This document shows, one piece after another, positions 45,428-53,001 of a DNA stretch of 64,000 nucleotides (position 1 is the first letter of the stretch; each line of letters opens with the position of its first letter). The position numbers were made by a program, and so were the translations under genes. The stretch covers positions 1-64,000 of the forward strand of contig JAAEPF010000025.1 in assembly GCA_024222295.1 (NCBI GenBank). The letters run 5' to 3'. The notes under the pieces are model-generated. The model was not told the origin of the DNA, did not search any database, and worked only from the letters and a program-made list of their open reading frames with translations. This stretch comes from Actinomycetes bacterium (GTDB lineage: Bacteria > Actinomycetota > Acidimicrobiia > Acidimicrobiales > Microtrichaceae).

Positions 45428-46300
45428 TTGGAACGCGCGCCGACGCCAGCCGCCAGCCTGGTCATTCCCGCCCACAACGAGTCGACGGTGCTGTCGCGCA
45501 CGCTCGACGGTGTTCTGGCCCAGGACGTGGTCGCCCCTCTCGACGTGATCGTCGTGCCCAACGGGTGCAGCGACGACACGGCCGCGGTAGCCGCCCACTT
45601 CGTCGAGCGGGCCCGGGAGCAGGGCTGGGAGCTCCGCGTTTCGGAGTTGTCCGAAGGCAGCAAGACGGCAGCACTGAACCACGGCGACTCACTGGCGCAT
45701 TCCGACACACGCATCTACATGGACGCCGACGTGTCGATCTCTGCCAACACGGTGTCCGCCGTCCTCGACGCGCTTGACCGCGAAGGAATCCATTTCGCGG
45801 CTCCGGCGATGGTGCCGGTGCCCCCGGAGTCCCCGCTGGTCCGTGCATACATAGACGTCTGGTCGCAGATGCCCTACGTGAAGCAGGGCGGACCGGGCCG
45901 GGGGCTGTATGCGGTGAGCCCCGAAGGCCGGAGCCGCTGGACGGAGTTCCCGCACATCACCGCAGACGACACGTTCGTCCGACTGCACTTCGACCGCTCC
46001 GAGGCCCTCATCGCCGAGGAGGCAGAGGTCGAAGTCCGCTTCGCATCGTCCATCTCGGAGCTGATTGCGGTCAGGGGCAGGAAGTTCAGGGGGCTCGACG
46101 AACTGAGGGCCCGCTACCCGTCACTAATGGAACAGGACGAACCGCGCGGACGCGTCGCGGTGCGGACGATCGTCGACAACCCCGAGCTATGGCTTCGCGC
46201 ACCCGTGTTCATCGCGGTCTACGCGCTGGGGAAGCTGCAGCTGAGACGGGCCAGGCGACGCGGCGACGACTCGTGGGCGCGTGCCGACTCATCCCGCTAG
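45428..46300 (+). CDS. GT2-family glycosyltransferase
   Basis: The 290-residue GT-A enzyme has ASLVIPAHNESTVLSRTLDGVLAQ at the N-terminus, NGCSDDTA, and the metal-binding YMDADV (Asp-x-Asp) near residue 99. No membrane helix is obvious except a weak hydrophobic segment near the end. TTG 45428 is the only start before the conserved N-terminus, with TACCTT 7 nt upstream. It faces the GT at 46302 tail to tail. Confidence 0.85.
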   Translation: MERAPTPAASLVIPAHNESTVLSRTLDGVLAQDVVAPLDVIVVPNGCSDDTAAVAAHFVERAREQGWELRVSELSEGSKTAALNHGDSLAHSDTRIYMDADVSISANTVSAVLDALDREGIHFAAPAMVPVPPESPLVRAYIDVWSQMPYVKQGGPGRGLYAVSPEGRSRWTEFPHITADDTFVRLHFDRSEALIAEEAEVEVRFASSISELIAVRGRKFRGLDELRARYPSLMEQDEPRGRVAVRTIVDNPELWLRAPVFIAVYALGKLQLRRARRRGDDSWARADSSR

Positions 46301-46301
46301 G

Positions 46302-47480
46302 TCAGCGCTCGCGCGCAGCGGTAGCCGCAAAGCCCAGGAGCACTTCGTGGCGCTGATCCCAACTGTTGGCGAGCACGAACTCCTCGCGTGACTCCTCGGT
46401 GGCCTTACCCATCTCGATCGCTGCACGTGTGACCTGCGGGGCGTCCGCCGGGTCGCCGACCAGTAGAACCCGGTCCGAGATCCCGCGCACGGGCTCCAGG
46501 TCGGTCGCCACCACCGGGCAGCCACCAGCGAGGTACTCGTACAACTTCAGCGGGCTCATGGCCTCCGTCAACGGCGAGCGCCGGTGGAGCAACAGACACA
46601 CATCCGCCGCGCACGTCGCGGCCACCACCGCCTCGCGCTGCTGGTGTGGAACACGGTGCACGTTAGGGGCCTCGAGCGATGTCACCGGCGAGCCGTCGGG
46701 TGTTGGCCCAACGAGGACGACCGAACCCTCCGGAACCGCCGCGGCGACCGACTCGAGCGCCTCGGTGTCGAGTCGGTCATCCAGCGTGCCAAGGTAGAGG
46801 AGCCTGGGGCGCGGCAGGCTCTCGAACCACTCGGGTGGCTGAGTTGGCTCGAGCCACTCGGAGGCATCCACCCCGTTCGGCAGCACCAGGCCTGGGCCGG
46901 TGGGAGCCAGCCGGTCGAGCAGCACCTGCGAAACGGCCACCGTCGGACGTGCCCGGTCGCGCATGCGGACGTATGCCTCCTCCAGGGCCTCCCACCGCTG
47001 CTGCAACGAAGGGTGGCTCGCCCAGTCGTCCCTGCCGTAGTACACCGAGGACTTGGTCCAGTCGGAAGACGCGAATCCGCTGTACAGCGGATTGAAGCTG
47101 ATCAGTGTGGGATCGGCAAGGCCCAGGCGCCGGGCTGCGGCCTCGATCATCCGGTCATAACGCTGGTATCCCCGCACGAGCGACCGGCTGTCCTTCGGGT
47201 CGTGGCGGGCGAGCCGCCGGGGGCTCAGCCGCGCAAAGTCAACCCCGGCAGGCAGCCTGGCCGGTGGTCGACCCCTGAGCCGCCGAACCACCGCGCCGGC
47301 ATAGCTGCGCAGCGGGTCGACGACCATCAACTTGGCCGTGGCCGGGTCGGCCGCGAGTGCCCGGATCAGTCGGTCGGGCGGACGGAAGAAGCCGCGCTCC
47401 ACGATGTCATCGACCGTCTCGAAGGAGAGCACGACCACCAGCTCGCTCGGTTTCGCCAACTCCGAAACCGAGCTGCTCAC
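46302..47480 (-). CDS. GT4-like glycosyltransferase
   Basis: The 392-residue GT-B protein has VVVLSFETVDDIVERGFFRPPDRLIRAL at the N-terminus and, in the C-terminal half, LLYLGTLDDRLD, VLVGPTPDG and LTEAMSPLKLYEYLAGGCPVVA, the donor-binding region. The GTG at 47480 is used because TAGCGT lies 7 nt before it, as before the flippase gene; GTG 47489 is inside that distance. It lies between two plus-strand GT2 genes. Confidence 0.83.
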   Translation of the reverse strand: MSSSVSELAKPSELVVVLSFETVDDIVERGFFRPPDRLIRALAADPATAKLMVVDPLRSYAGAVVRRLRGRPPARLPAGVDFARLSPRRLARHDPKDSRSLVRGYQRYDRMIEAAARRLGLADPTLISFNPLYSGFASSDWTKSSVYYGRDDWASHPSLQQRWEALEEAYVRMRDRARPTVAVSQVLLDRLAPTGPGLVLPNGVDASEWLEPTQPPEWFESLPRPRLLYLGTLDDRLDTEALESVAAAVPEGSVVLVGPTPDGSPVTSLEAPNVHRVPHQQREAVVAATCAADVCLLLHRRSPLTEAMSPLKLYEYLAGGCPVVATDLEPVRGISDRVLLVGDPADAPQVTRAAIEMGKATEESREEFVLANSWDQRHEVLLGFAATAARER

Positions 47481-47487
47481 GGAGCGC

Positions 47488-47493
47488 ACGCTA
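47488..47493 (-). promoter_or_regulatory. -10 element for the leaderless GT gene
   Basis: TAGCGT (47493-47488) is 7 nt before GTG 47480. The context TAGCGTGCG...GTGAGC is nearly the same as upstream of the flippase gene. Confidence 0.45.
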
Positions 47494-47585
47494 CCAGACG
47501 CATTCCGCGTTGCGGCCCCTGCGCCGGGCAGTAGGGTCGCCTTGGACCACCCTGCACAGCAATCGGAGAGTCACCCCGGCCGAGC

Positions 47586-48533
47586 ATGTCTGACCCAACC
47601 GAAGTGCAGGGCAACGGCCCGACCATCGGTGTTGTGATCCCTGCCTTCAACAGGCAGGAGACCATCGAACGCGCACTCGCCAGCGTCCTCGGCCAGTCCA
47701 GGCGGCCGAACCAGGTGGTGGTGGTGGACGACGGCTCCACCGACCGCACCGCCGACGTCGTCGGGCAGTTCACCCCGCAGGTCGAACTGGTCGAACAGGC
47801 CAACCAGGGCGCGGCGGTGGCCCGCAACATGGGCGTGGCCGCGCTCGGAACCGAATGGGTCGCATTCCTCGACTCAGACGACCACTGGAGGACAGCCCAC
47901 CTCGAGAACATGGAGGCAGCCATCCGGGGCACCGATGCCGCCGCCGACCTGTACTTCTGCGACTCGTCGTCGGCGGAGCTGCCGCAGGGAACGACCTGGT
48001 GGGATAGGTGCGGGTTCGGAATCGAGGGGCCGTACAAGCTGGAACCCGACGCCACCGACTGGGTGATGAAGCCGCTTCACCCGTTCCGGCTGCCGGCCAC
48101 CGTGATGCGGCGCAGCCGCTATCTGGGTGTCGGAGGCATGTGGCCGGAGCTGCGCGGGCGCGAGGACACCCACCTCTTCTTCGAACTCGGGCTGGGCGGA
48201 CCGTTCTGCGCGGTGGCCGGCGTCGGGCTAGAAGTGACCGCCGACGACGACTCGGGCCAGCGCCTCACCGAGTCGGAGGGCGCGGCCACGAGCTCGTATG
48301 CCAACTACACGGTCCTGCTCTACCGCGACCTGCTCGAGCGCAACCCCGACCTCACCTCACAGCACCGCCGGGAGCTGGAGTCGCGGTTGCTCGACGGCTA
48401 CCTGGCCTCGGCCTCAGTCGCCCTCCGCCGCCGGGACCCGGCGGGCCTGCGGCCCCTGGCGAGGGCGCTGAGGCTCTCGCCGGCCACGACCATGCGCAGA
48501 CTGTCAGCGGCCGTGCGAGGCCCTAAACGTTGA
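47586..48533 (+). CDS. GT2-family glycosyltransferase
   Basis: The 315-residue GT-A protein has IGVVIPAFNRQETIERALASVLGQ, VVDDGSTDRTADVV, and the Asp-x-Asp motif in VAFLDSDDHW. The C-terminal part is basic and helical. It is the first of two tandem plus-strand GT2 genes, with a 40-nt gap, so it probably adds one residue of the surface glycan. Confidence 0.87.
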   Translation: MSDPTEVQGNGPTIGVVIPAFNRQETIERALASVLGQSRRPNQVVVVDDGSTDRTADVVGQFTPQVELVEQANQGAAVARNMGVAALGTEWVAFLDSDDHWRTAHLENMEAAIRGTDAAADLYFCDSSSAELPQGTTWWDRCGFGIEGPYKLEPDATDWVMKPLHPFRLPATVMRRSRYLGVGGMWPELRGREDTHLFFELGLGGPFCAVAGVGLEVTADDDSGQRLTESEGAATSSYANYTVLLYRDLLERNPDLTSQHRRELESRLLDGYLASASVALRRRDPAGLRPLARALRLSPATTMRRLSAAVRGPKR

Positions 48534-48573
48534 TCCCGGTACAGTGGCGCCCCGAAGAGAGCGGGGGTGACCG

Positions 48574-49485
48574 GTGACCCAATCGATCGGGATCGGAGTT
48601 CCGGTCTTCAACGGCGAGGACTACCTCGCCGAGTGCCTCGATTCCATCGCCGCACAGGACTACGAGCCCCTCGACGTCCTCATCTCCGACAATGCGTCAT
48701 CGGATGCAACGCGAGACATCTCGATGGAGTTCGTGGAGCGCGACACGCGGTTCCGCTACGTGTGCCAGCCGCAGAACCTCGGCGCGGCCGGCAACTACAA
48801 CTACGTGATGACCCACAGCAATGGGTCGCTCTACAAGGTCGCGGCCCACGACGACGTCGTCGGTCAGGGCTTCCTGCGGCTGTGCGCCGACGCGCTCGAG
48901 GCGCACCCCGAGGCCGTGCTGTCGTTCCCCCGCACCCGCTACATAGACGCCGAGGGCAAGCCCACCGACGACTACGAGCATCCCATCGTGTGGACACACG
49001 CCACCTCGCCATCGGGCCGCCTTCACGACCTCCTCGTGGACGACCACTGGAGCTACCTGCACCTCTGCTACCCGGTGATGGGGGTGATGCGCCGGCAGGC
49101 CGCCGTAGGGACCCGAGGCATCCAGGCCTTCAAGGGGTCCGACAAGGCGATGCTCATGGAATTGGCACTCATGGGCGACTTCATCGAGGTGCCCGAACCG
49201 CTCTACCTGAAGCGACTCCACGACAACACCAGCATGCGGGCCCACACCACGGGTGAGGAGTTCGACCTCTGGTACGACCCGGACAACGCCGGCCGCGACC
49301 CCATGCCGGTCAGCAGGCTCACGCGGTCGCACCTGAGCGCCGTCTGGCGGGACGACCTGACCGCAGCCGAGCGGGCAAGGTGCACCTTCGAGGTGACGAG
49401 ATGGTTGTTCAGGCAGCGGCGCTGGCGCGTGGCGGGTTCCGAACTCCGCAACGCGGCGCGAAAGCGTGTCAGTCCCGCGTCCTGA
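48574..49485 (+). CDS. GT2-family glycosyltransferase
   Basis: The 303-residue GT-A protein has IGIGVPVFNGEDYLAECLDSIAAQ, ISDNASSDATRDI and, at the metal site, KVAAHDDVVG in place of a plain Asp-x-Asp. The GTG start follows a GAGAGCGGGGG site, with a TACAGT element (48540-48545) upstream, so it has both a leader and possible read-through from the preceding gene. It ends 9 nt before the minus-strand lipoprotein. Confidence 0.87.
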   Translation: MTQSIGIGVPVFNGEDYLAECLDSIAAQDYEPLDVLISDNASSDATRDISMEFVERDTRFRYVCQPQNLGAAGNYNYVMTHSNGSLYKVAAHDDVVGQGFLRLCADALEAHPEAVLSFPRTRYIDAEGKPTDDYEHPIVWTHATSPSGRLHDLLVDDHWSYLHLCYPVMGVMRRQAAVGTRGIQAFKGSDKAMLMELALMGDFIEVPEPLYLKRLHDNTSMRAHTTGEEFDLWYDPDNAGRDPMPVSRLTRSHLSAVWRDDLTAAERARCTFEVTRWLFRQRRWRVAGSELRNAARKRVSPAS

Positions 49486-49494
49486 CCAGGCTGC

Positions 49495-50964
49495 TCAGCA
49501 CCCCTTGACAACCGGATTGCCGGTGCTCGGGTAGAACACGGCCCCCGTCAGGCCCGGCGTGGCCGTCATGCAGCTGTAGACGTTGTTCGTGCCGTCCTCG
49601 TAGATCGAGTAATAGGAGGCGGCGGAATTGCCAGGCAGGAACCCGACCCAGATCTCGTTGAAGGAGGTGTTCTTGCCCTTCCAGTTCAGAGGTGCGGTCT
49701 GGGTGCCGTTGTAGGGGCCACCCATCGCGAAGCCGACCCGGTTGAACACCACGCCGGTCGGCCAGCCCAGCGACTGGAAAGCATCCATGTGCTGCGGCTT
49801 GACGCCGGCGGGCGAGTAGAAGAACGAGTCGTTGACGACCATGTCCATCCGGTAGTCGACGTCGTATCGGGGCGAGCGGCCGATCTGCAGCCGCGACTCC
49901 GACATGAACGCCGAGTTGTTGATGCGGATCTTCGCGGGCGGCTCGCCGGGGGTCTGGTAGATCCAGATGCCGCCGTTGACCACAACGTTGTCGAGTGTCA
50001 CGTCGGCCCCGGAGCGCACGTAGAGGATCCGCACGGTGGTGTCCCGCAAGACCTTGGTCTCCCCCGCGCCCACGTCAGTCCAGTCGACGTAGCCGGACAG
50101 CCTCGACATGTCGACTGCCTGCTCCTTCGTGCGGGGGGCGGCCGATGAGTCTGCGGGGGTCGTGGTCGGCGCGGAGCTGGTAGGCGGCGACATATCGGTG
50201 GGCGACGTTGCGGTGGGCGGCGGTGCGGCGGTCGTTGTCGGCACGGCAGTCGTGGTCGGAGCCGGACCGGTAGTCGTGGGGGGCTCGGTGGTCGAGGGTG
50301 ATGCCGGGCCAATGGCCGGAGTCGGGCTCGCAGATGCTGCATCGAGCGCGGCGCGGATCTCTTCTATGTCGACGAGGATCGCATCGTCGACATAGAACAC
50401 ATCACCTGGGCCGACACCGGAAGCATGGACACGCAGCGCCGCAGTCACAGCTCCCGCCGGGGCCGCACCGAAGCATGCGGGCATGACCCACTCCCCCGGC
50501 TCGGTGTCCTTCTGGGGGCCCGGGACGGTCTCGACGATCCGGCCGTCGGAGCCGTAGAAGCGGATCTCGCATCGCACCGGCACCGCCCGGTCGTCCATGA
50601 GTACATGAGCGCCACCGCCGTACATGCGGCCCTCGCGCACCGACACACCCGGCACAGTGGCGACGCGGATGGTGTCCTCACCGTCGACCCACACCGGGTC
50701 CGACGTGGAGCCCACGACCCTCAGTGAACGATCGCCGACAGATGCGTGCTCCGAGGTGACCTTGATTGCCGCGTTGCCCTGCGTGATCCAGCCACTGGTG
50801 GTGGCATCGGGCGCAGGCTTCTCGACGATCAGCTCCATCGAGCGCTGTTGGGGTTCCAGGAGGTTGAACGATCGGATGAACTCGAGGTTGGCCGGTGAGG
50901 CCGAGCAGGCCGTGACCACCAACGACCACACAAGCAGCGCAATTAGCGCGAGCCCGTTCCTCAT
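49495..50964 (-). CDS. Modular lipoprotein with C-terminal beta-helix-like domain (copy A)
   Basis: The 489-residue product has a lipobox (LVVTAC, Cys20). A beta-rich module (about 35-205) resembling a carbohydrate-binding fold is followed by a Thr/Pro linker with TTT runs (about 220-285) and a C-terminal domain of about 205 residues starting KEQAVDM. The domain has beta-helix-like rungs (ILYVRSGADVTLDNVVVNGG, IRINNSAFMSESRLQIG), the motif HMDAFQSLGWPTGVVFNRVGF and ends in Gly-Cys-COOH, with a second Cys in YSCMTA that could pair with it. The same domain ends copy B at 56946. Function is unknown; surface glycan binding or cleavage is a reasonable guess. ATG 50964 places the signal peptide first. 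Confidence 0.8.
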   Translation of the reverse strand: MRNGLALIALLVWSLVVTACSASPANLEFIRSFNLLEPQQRSMELIVEKPAPDATTSGWITQGNAAIKVTSEHASVGDRSLRVVGSTSDPVWVDGEDTIRVATVPGVSVREGRMYGGGAHVLMDDRAVPVRCEIRFYGSDGRIVETVPGPQKDTEPGEWVMPACFGAAPAGAVTAALRVHASGVGPGDVFYVDDAILVDIEEIRAALDAASASPTPAIGPASPSTTEPPTTTGPAPTTTAVPTTTAAPPPTATSPTDMSPPTSSAPTTTPADSSAAPRTKEQAVDMSRLSGYVDWTDVGAGETKVLRDTTVRILYVRSGADVTLDNVVVNGGIWIYQTPGEPPAKIRINNSAFMSESRLQIGRSPRYDVDYRMDMVVNDSFFYSPAGVKPQHMDAFQSLGWPTGVVFNRVGFAMGGPYNGTQTAPLNWKGKNTSFNEIWVGFLPGNSAASYYSIYEDGTNNVYSCMTATPGLTGAVFYPSTGNPVVKGC

Positions 50965-51127
50965 CCGGTTGCCCTTCGTCGTCAAAGGAGCATCAGCCGG
51001 CATTCTCCACACCACCTTCAGCCCGGAGACCGATCCACGCGCGGGTAGCCATCCCGCCTATTCAGCGCTCAAGTTATCACCGCCTCTCGGACACAAGGCC
51101 ATCACGCCTGCTCGACGAGTCGATTTC
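50965..51127. other. Non-coding gap between flippase and lipoprotein A
   Basis: The 163-nt minus-strand leader of lipoprotein A includes GGCGGGATGGCTACCCGC, a short hairpin, and AT-richer sequence near 51068-51080. No TANNNT lies close to the start, so the mRNA has an ordinary leader. Confidence 0.35.
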
Positions 51128-52636
51128 TCATTCGCTGCCGAGCTTGCGCTTCACCATGAGGCGGGCGAAGTCGATCTGGTCCGCGAGCACCTTCGGCCAC
51201 ACGAACCGGAGCATCGCAGCGTAGAGCCCCAGGGCCAGCAAGGAAGCTGTCACGAGAAGCCAGAAGTCCCCGAGGGTGCCCTCCAGCAAGCGCTCGGTTG
51301 CCAGCCAGAGAACGACCATCGCGGCACCGCCGATTCCAGCCGGCCGGATGGCCTTCAGGTAGCCGCCCCAGCTGTAGGGGATCAGGTACTGCACGAACCC
51401 GATCTGGATCACCGCAAGTGGCGTGCCCACGATCAGGTACGACCAGGCAACACCGTCAATGCCCCACTGGAGCCCGACCACGAAACCGCCGATGAGCGCC
51501 GTGGTCGTCACAATGCCCCACCGCAGTGACCAGTCGGCGCGACCCTTCGCGAGCATCACTCCTCCGGCAACGCCCACCACGGCGCTCATGATCGACACGA
51601 CCGCGAGGATCTGCATGGGACGCACAGCCGCGTCCCAGTCGTCACCGAACACGATCGGCACCCCGCGCGGCGCGCAGAGCGCAACCAGGAACATGGGCGG
51701 GGTGACCACCAGCGCGAGGGTCGCACTCACGCGCAGGAAGAGGTCGGCCTGTCGCTCGGGCTCGTCGTTGAGACGCGAGAAGATGGGAAACACCAGTCGG
51801 TTGGCGGTCTGGGACAGGATCTGCACCGGCAGCAGTAGGACCCGGTAGCTCAGCGCGTAGTTGGCCAGCGCCGTTGGGCCGAGCCGGAGCGCAATCAGCG
51901 TGTTGTCAGCGTTCTGGCTGAGGAAGCGCATCACCTCGCTTCCGAACACCCGGGCGCTGAACCCCAGGATCGCCCTGAGGGCGGTGCGGGACCAAGAAAG
52001 CACCACCCGGCCCACCGCTGCGATGACGAAGATCGCGTAGACCAGATCGGTCAGCAGCCTTTGCACCACGAGGGCCCAGTACTCGGCACCCATCCAGGCG
52101 GCGGCCACACCGGCGGCGCCACCGACGAACACACCTGCCACCTCGGCCATGGCCAGCATGCGGAAGTTGAGCCGCCGTGTCAGCAGGGCAGTCGGGATGA
52201 CTGCGAACCCGATCAGCACGAAGTCGATTGACAGAACCCTGAGCACGTTCTCGAGTTCGGGCGTGTCGAACAACCTCGCCCATGGCCCGGCCACGACCTG
52301 GGTGACCGCGACCAGCAGGCCCACTGCACCGAGGTTCAGCCAGGTTGCCGTGCCGATCGTCTCGTCGTCGATCTCCTTTCGCTGGATGAGCGCCGAGGCC
52401 AGCCCCATGTCGAGGAAGACGGTGCTGAACGCGAGGTAGATCGTGGCCTGGCCAACGATGCCGAAGTTGGTGGGCCCCAGGATCCGAGCCAGAAGGATGC
52501 TGAACCCGATGCGGGCGGCCTGCTTGCTGACAAGGCCGACCAGGCTCCAGCGAGCGCTCACCGCGACGGTTGTCCGGCGGATGGTCGGGTCCCGTGGCTC
52601 GGCGCGGCCCTCGTCGGGATCGGGGGCTTCGCTCAC
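51128..52636 (-). CDS. Wzx-type polysaccharide flippase (MOP superfamily)
   Basis: The 502-residue protein has about 14 membrane helices and the RfbX/WzxC pattern: ARWSLVGLVSKQAARIGFSILLARILGPTNFGIVGQATIYL near the N-terminus, LRRLNF, and SYRVLLLPVQILSQTANRLVFPIFSRL. It should flip lipid-linked glycan units across the membrane. GTG 52636 is used because TAGCGT is 7 nt upstream; longer in-frame starts lie upstream of that promoter. It sits between the two paralogous lipoproteins. Confidence 0.87.
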   Translation of the reverse strand: MSEAPDPDEGRAEPRDPTIRRTTVAVSARWSLVGLVSKQAARIGFSILLARILGPTNFGIVGQATIYLAFSTVFLDMGLASALIQRKEIDDETIGTATWLNLGAVGLLVAVTQVVAGPWARLFDTPELENVLRVLSIDFVLIGFAVIPTALLTRRLNFRMLAMAEVAGVFVGGAAGVAAAWMGAEYWALVVQRLLTDLVYAIFVIAAVGRVVLSWSRTALRAILGFSARVFGSEVMRFLSQNADNTLIALRLGPTALANYALSYRVLLLPVQILSQTANRLVFPIFSRLNDEPERQADLFLRVSATLALVVTPPMFLVALCAPRGVPIVFGDDWDAAVRPMQILAVVSIMSAVVGVAGGVMLAKGRADWSLRWGIVTTTALIGGFVVGLQWGIDGVAWSYLIVGTPLAVIQIGFVQYLIPYSWGGYLKAIRPAGIGGAAMVVLWLATERLLEGTLGDFWLLVTASLLALGLYAAMLRFVWPKVLADQIDFARLMVKRKLGSE

Positions 52637-52643
52637 CAGTCGC

Positions 52644-52649
52644 ACGCTA
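52644..52649 (-). promoter_or_regulatory. -10 element for the leaderless flippase gene
   Basis: TAGCGT (52649-52644) is 7 nt before GTG 52636. Confidence 0.45.
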
Positions 52650-52817
52650 CAAGCTGGTTCGCCTGACTCCGACGATTCGGGCCCCGTGACTCCCCATTGC
52701 GGGGATCCTGGCAGCAACGCCGGGAACTGGACTGAGCTGGCTCACCAGCCGGTCACTCAACGTGGCCTAAACATGATTCACATTGAGATCTGCCACAAGA
52801 TGACGGGCAGCTCTGCA

Positions 52818-52857
52818 ACCCTTGCGTTAGATGGTGAGTACGGCGGCACGCAAGGGT
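52818..52857. promoter_or_regulatory. 10-bp perfect inverted repeat, possible operator
   Basis: ACCCTTGCGT (52818-52827) and ACGCAAGGGT (52848-52857) are separated by 20 nt. The right arm falls at the -35 position of the TAGTAT promoter at 52877. A two-site repressor or an RNA hairpin on the flippase side are both possible. Confidence 0.5.
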
Positions 52858-52876
52858 CCGAAGTTCCCACTCAGAG

Positions 52877-52882
52877 TAGTAT
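52877..52882 (+). promoter_or_regulatory. -10 element for the 991-residue protein gene
   Basis: TAGTAT (52877-52882) predicts a start near 52889 and a leader of about 113 nt. There is no clear -35. Confidence 0.35.
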
Positions 52883-53001
52883 TGCCCACTGGACAGTGCG
52901 GCCTCCGCGCACGAGAATGACCCCACGCGACAGGGGAGTCAATGGCACGAGGTGTCATGACGCCCCCTACCACGCGTACCCCACCGGAACCGGGAGAAGG
53001 A

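Larger units (their letters stand above)
52637..53001. other. Divergent regulatory region between flippase and 991-residue protein
   Basis: This 365-nt stretch has no supported gene. It holds the flippase -10 at its left end, a perfect 10-bp inverted repeat (52818-52857), a TAGTAT -10 at 52877-52882 for the plus gene, and a roughly 110-nt leader ending in GGGAGAAGGA before ATG 53002. Confidence 0.5.

Noticed and set aside
52818-52900. Possible cyclic-di-GMP riboswitch before the large secreted gene
   Set aside because: Some bases recall the motif (ACGCAAGGG) but the conserved helices and docking loop cannot be drawn.
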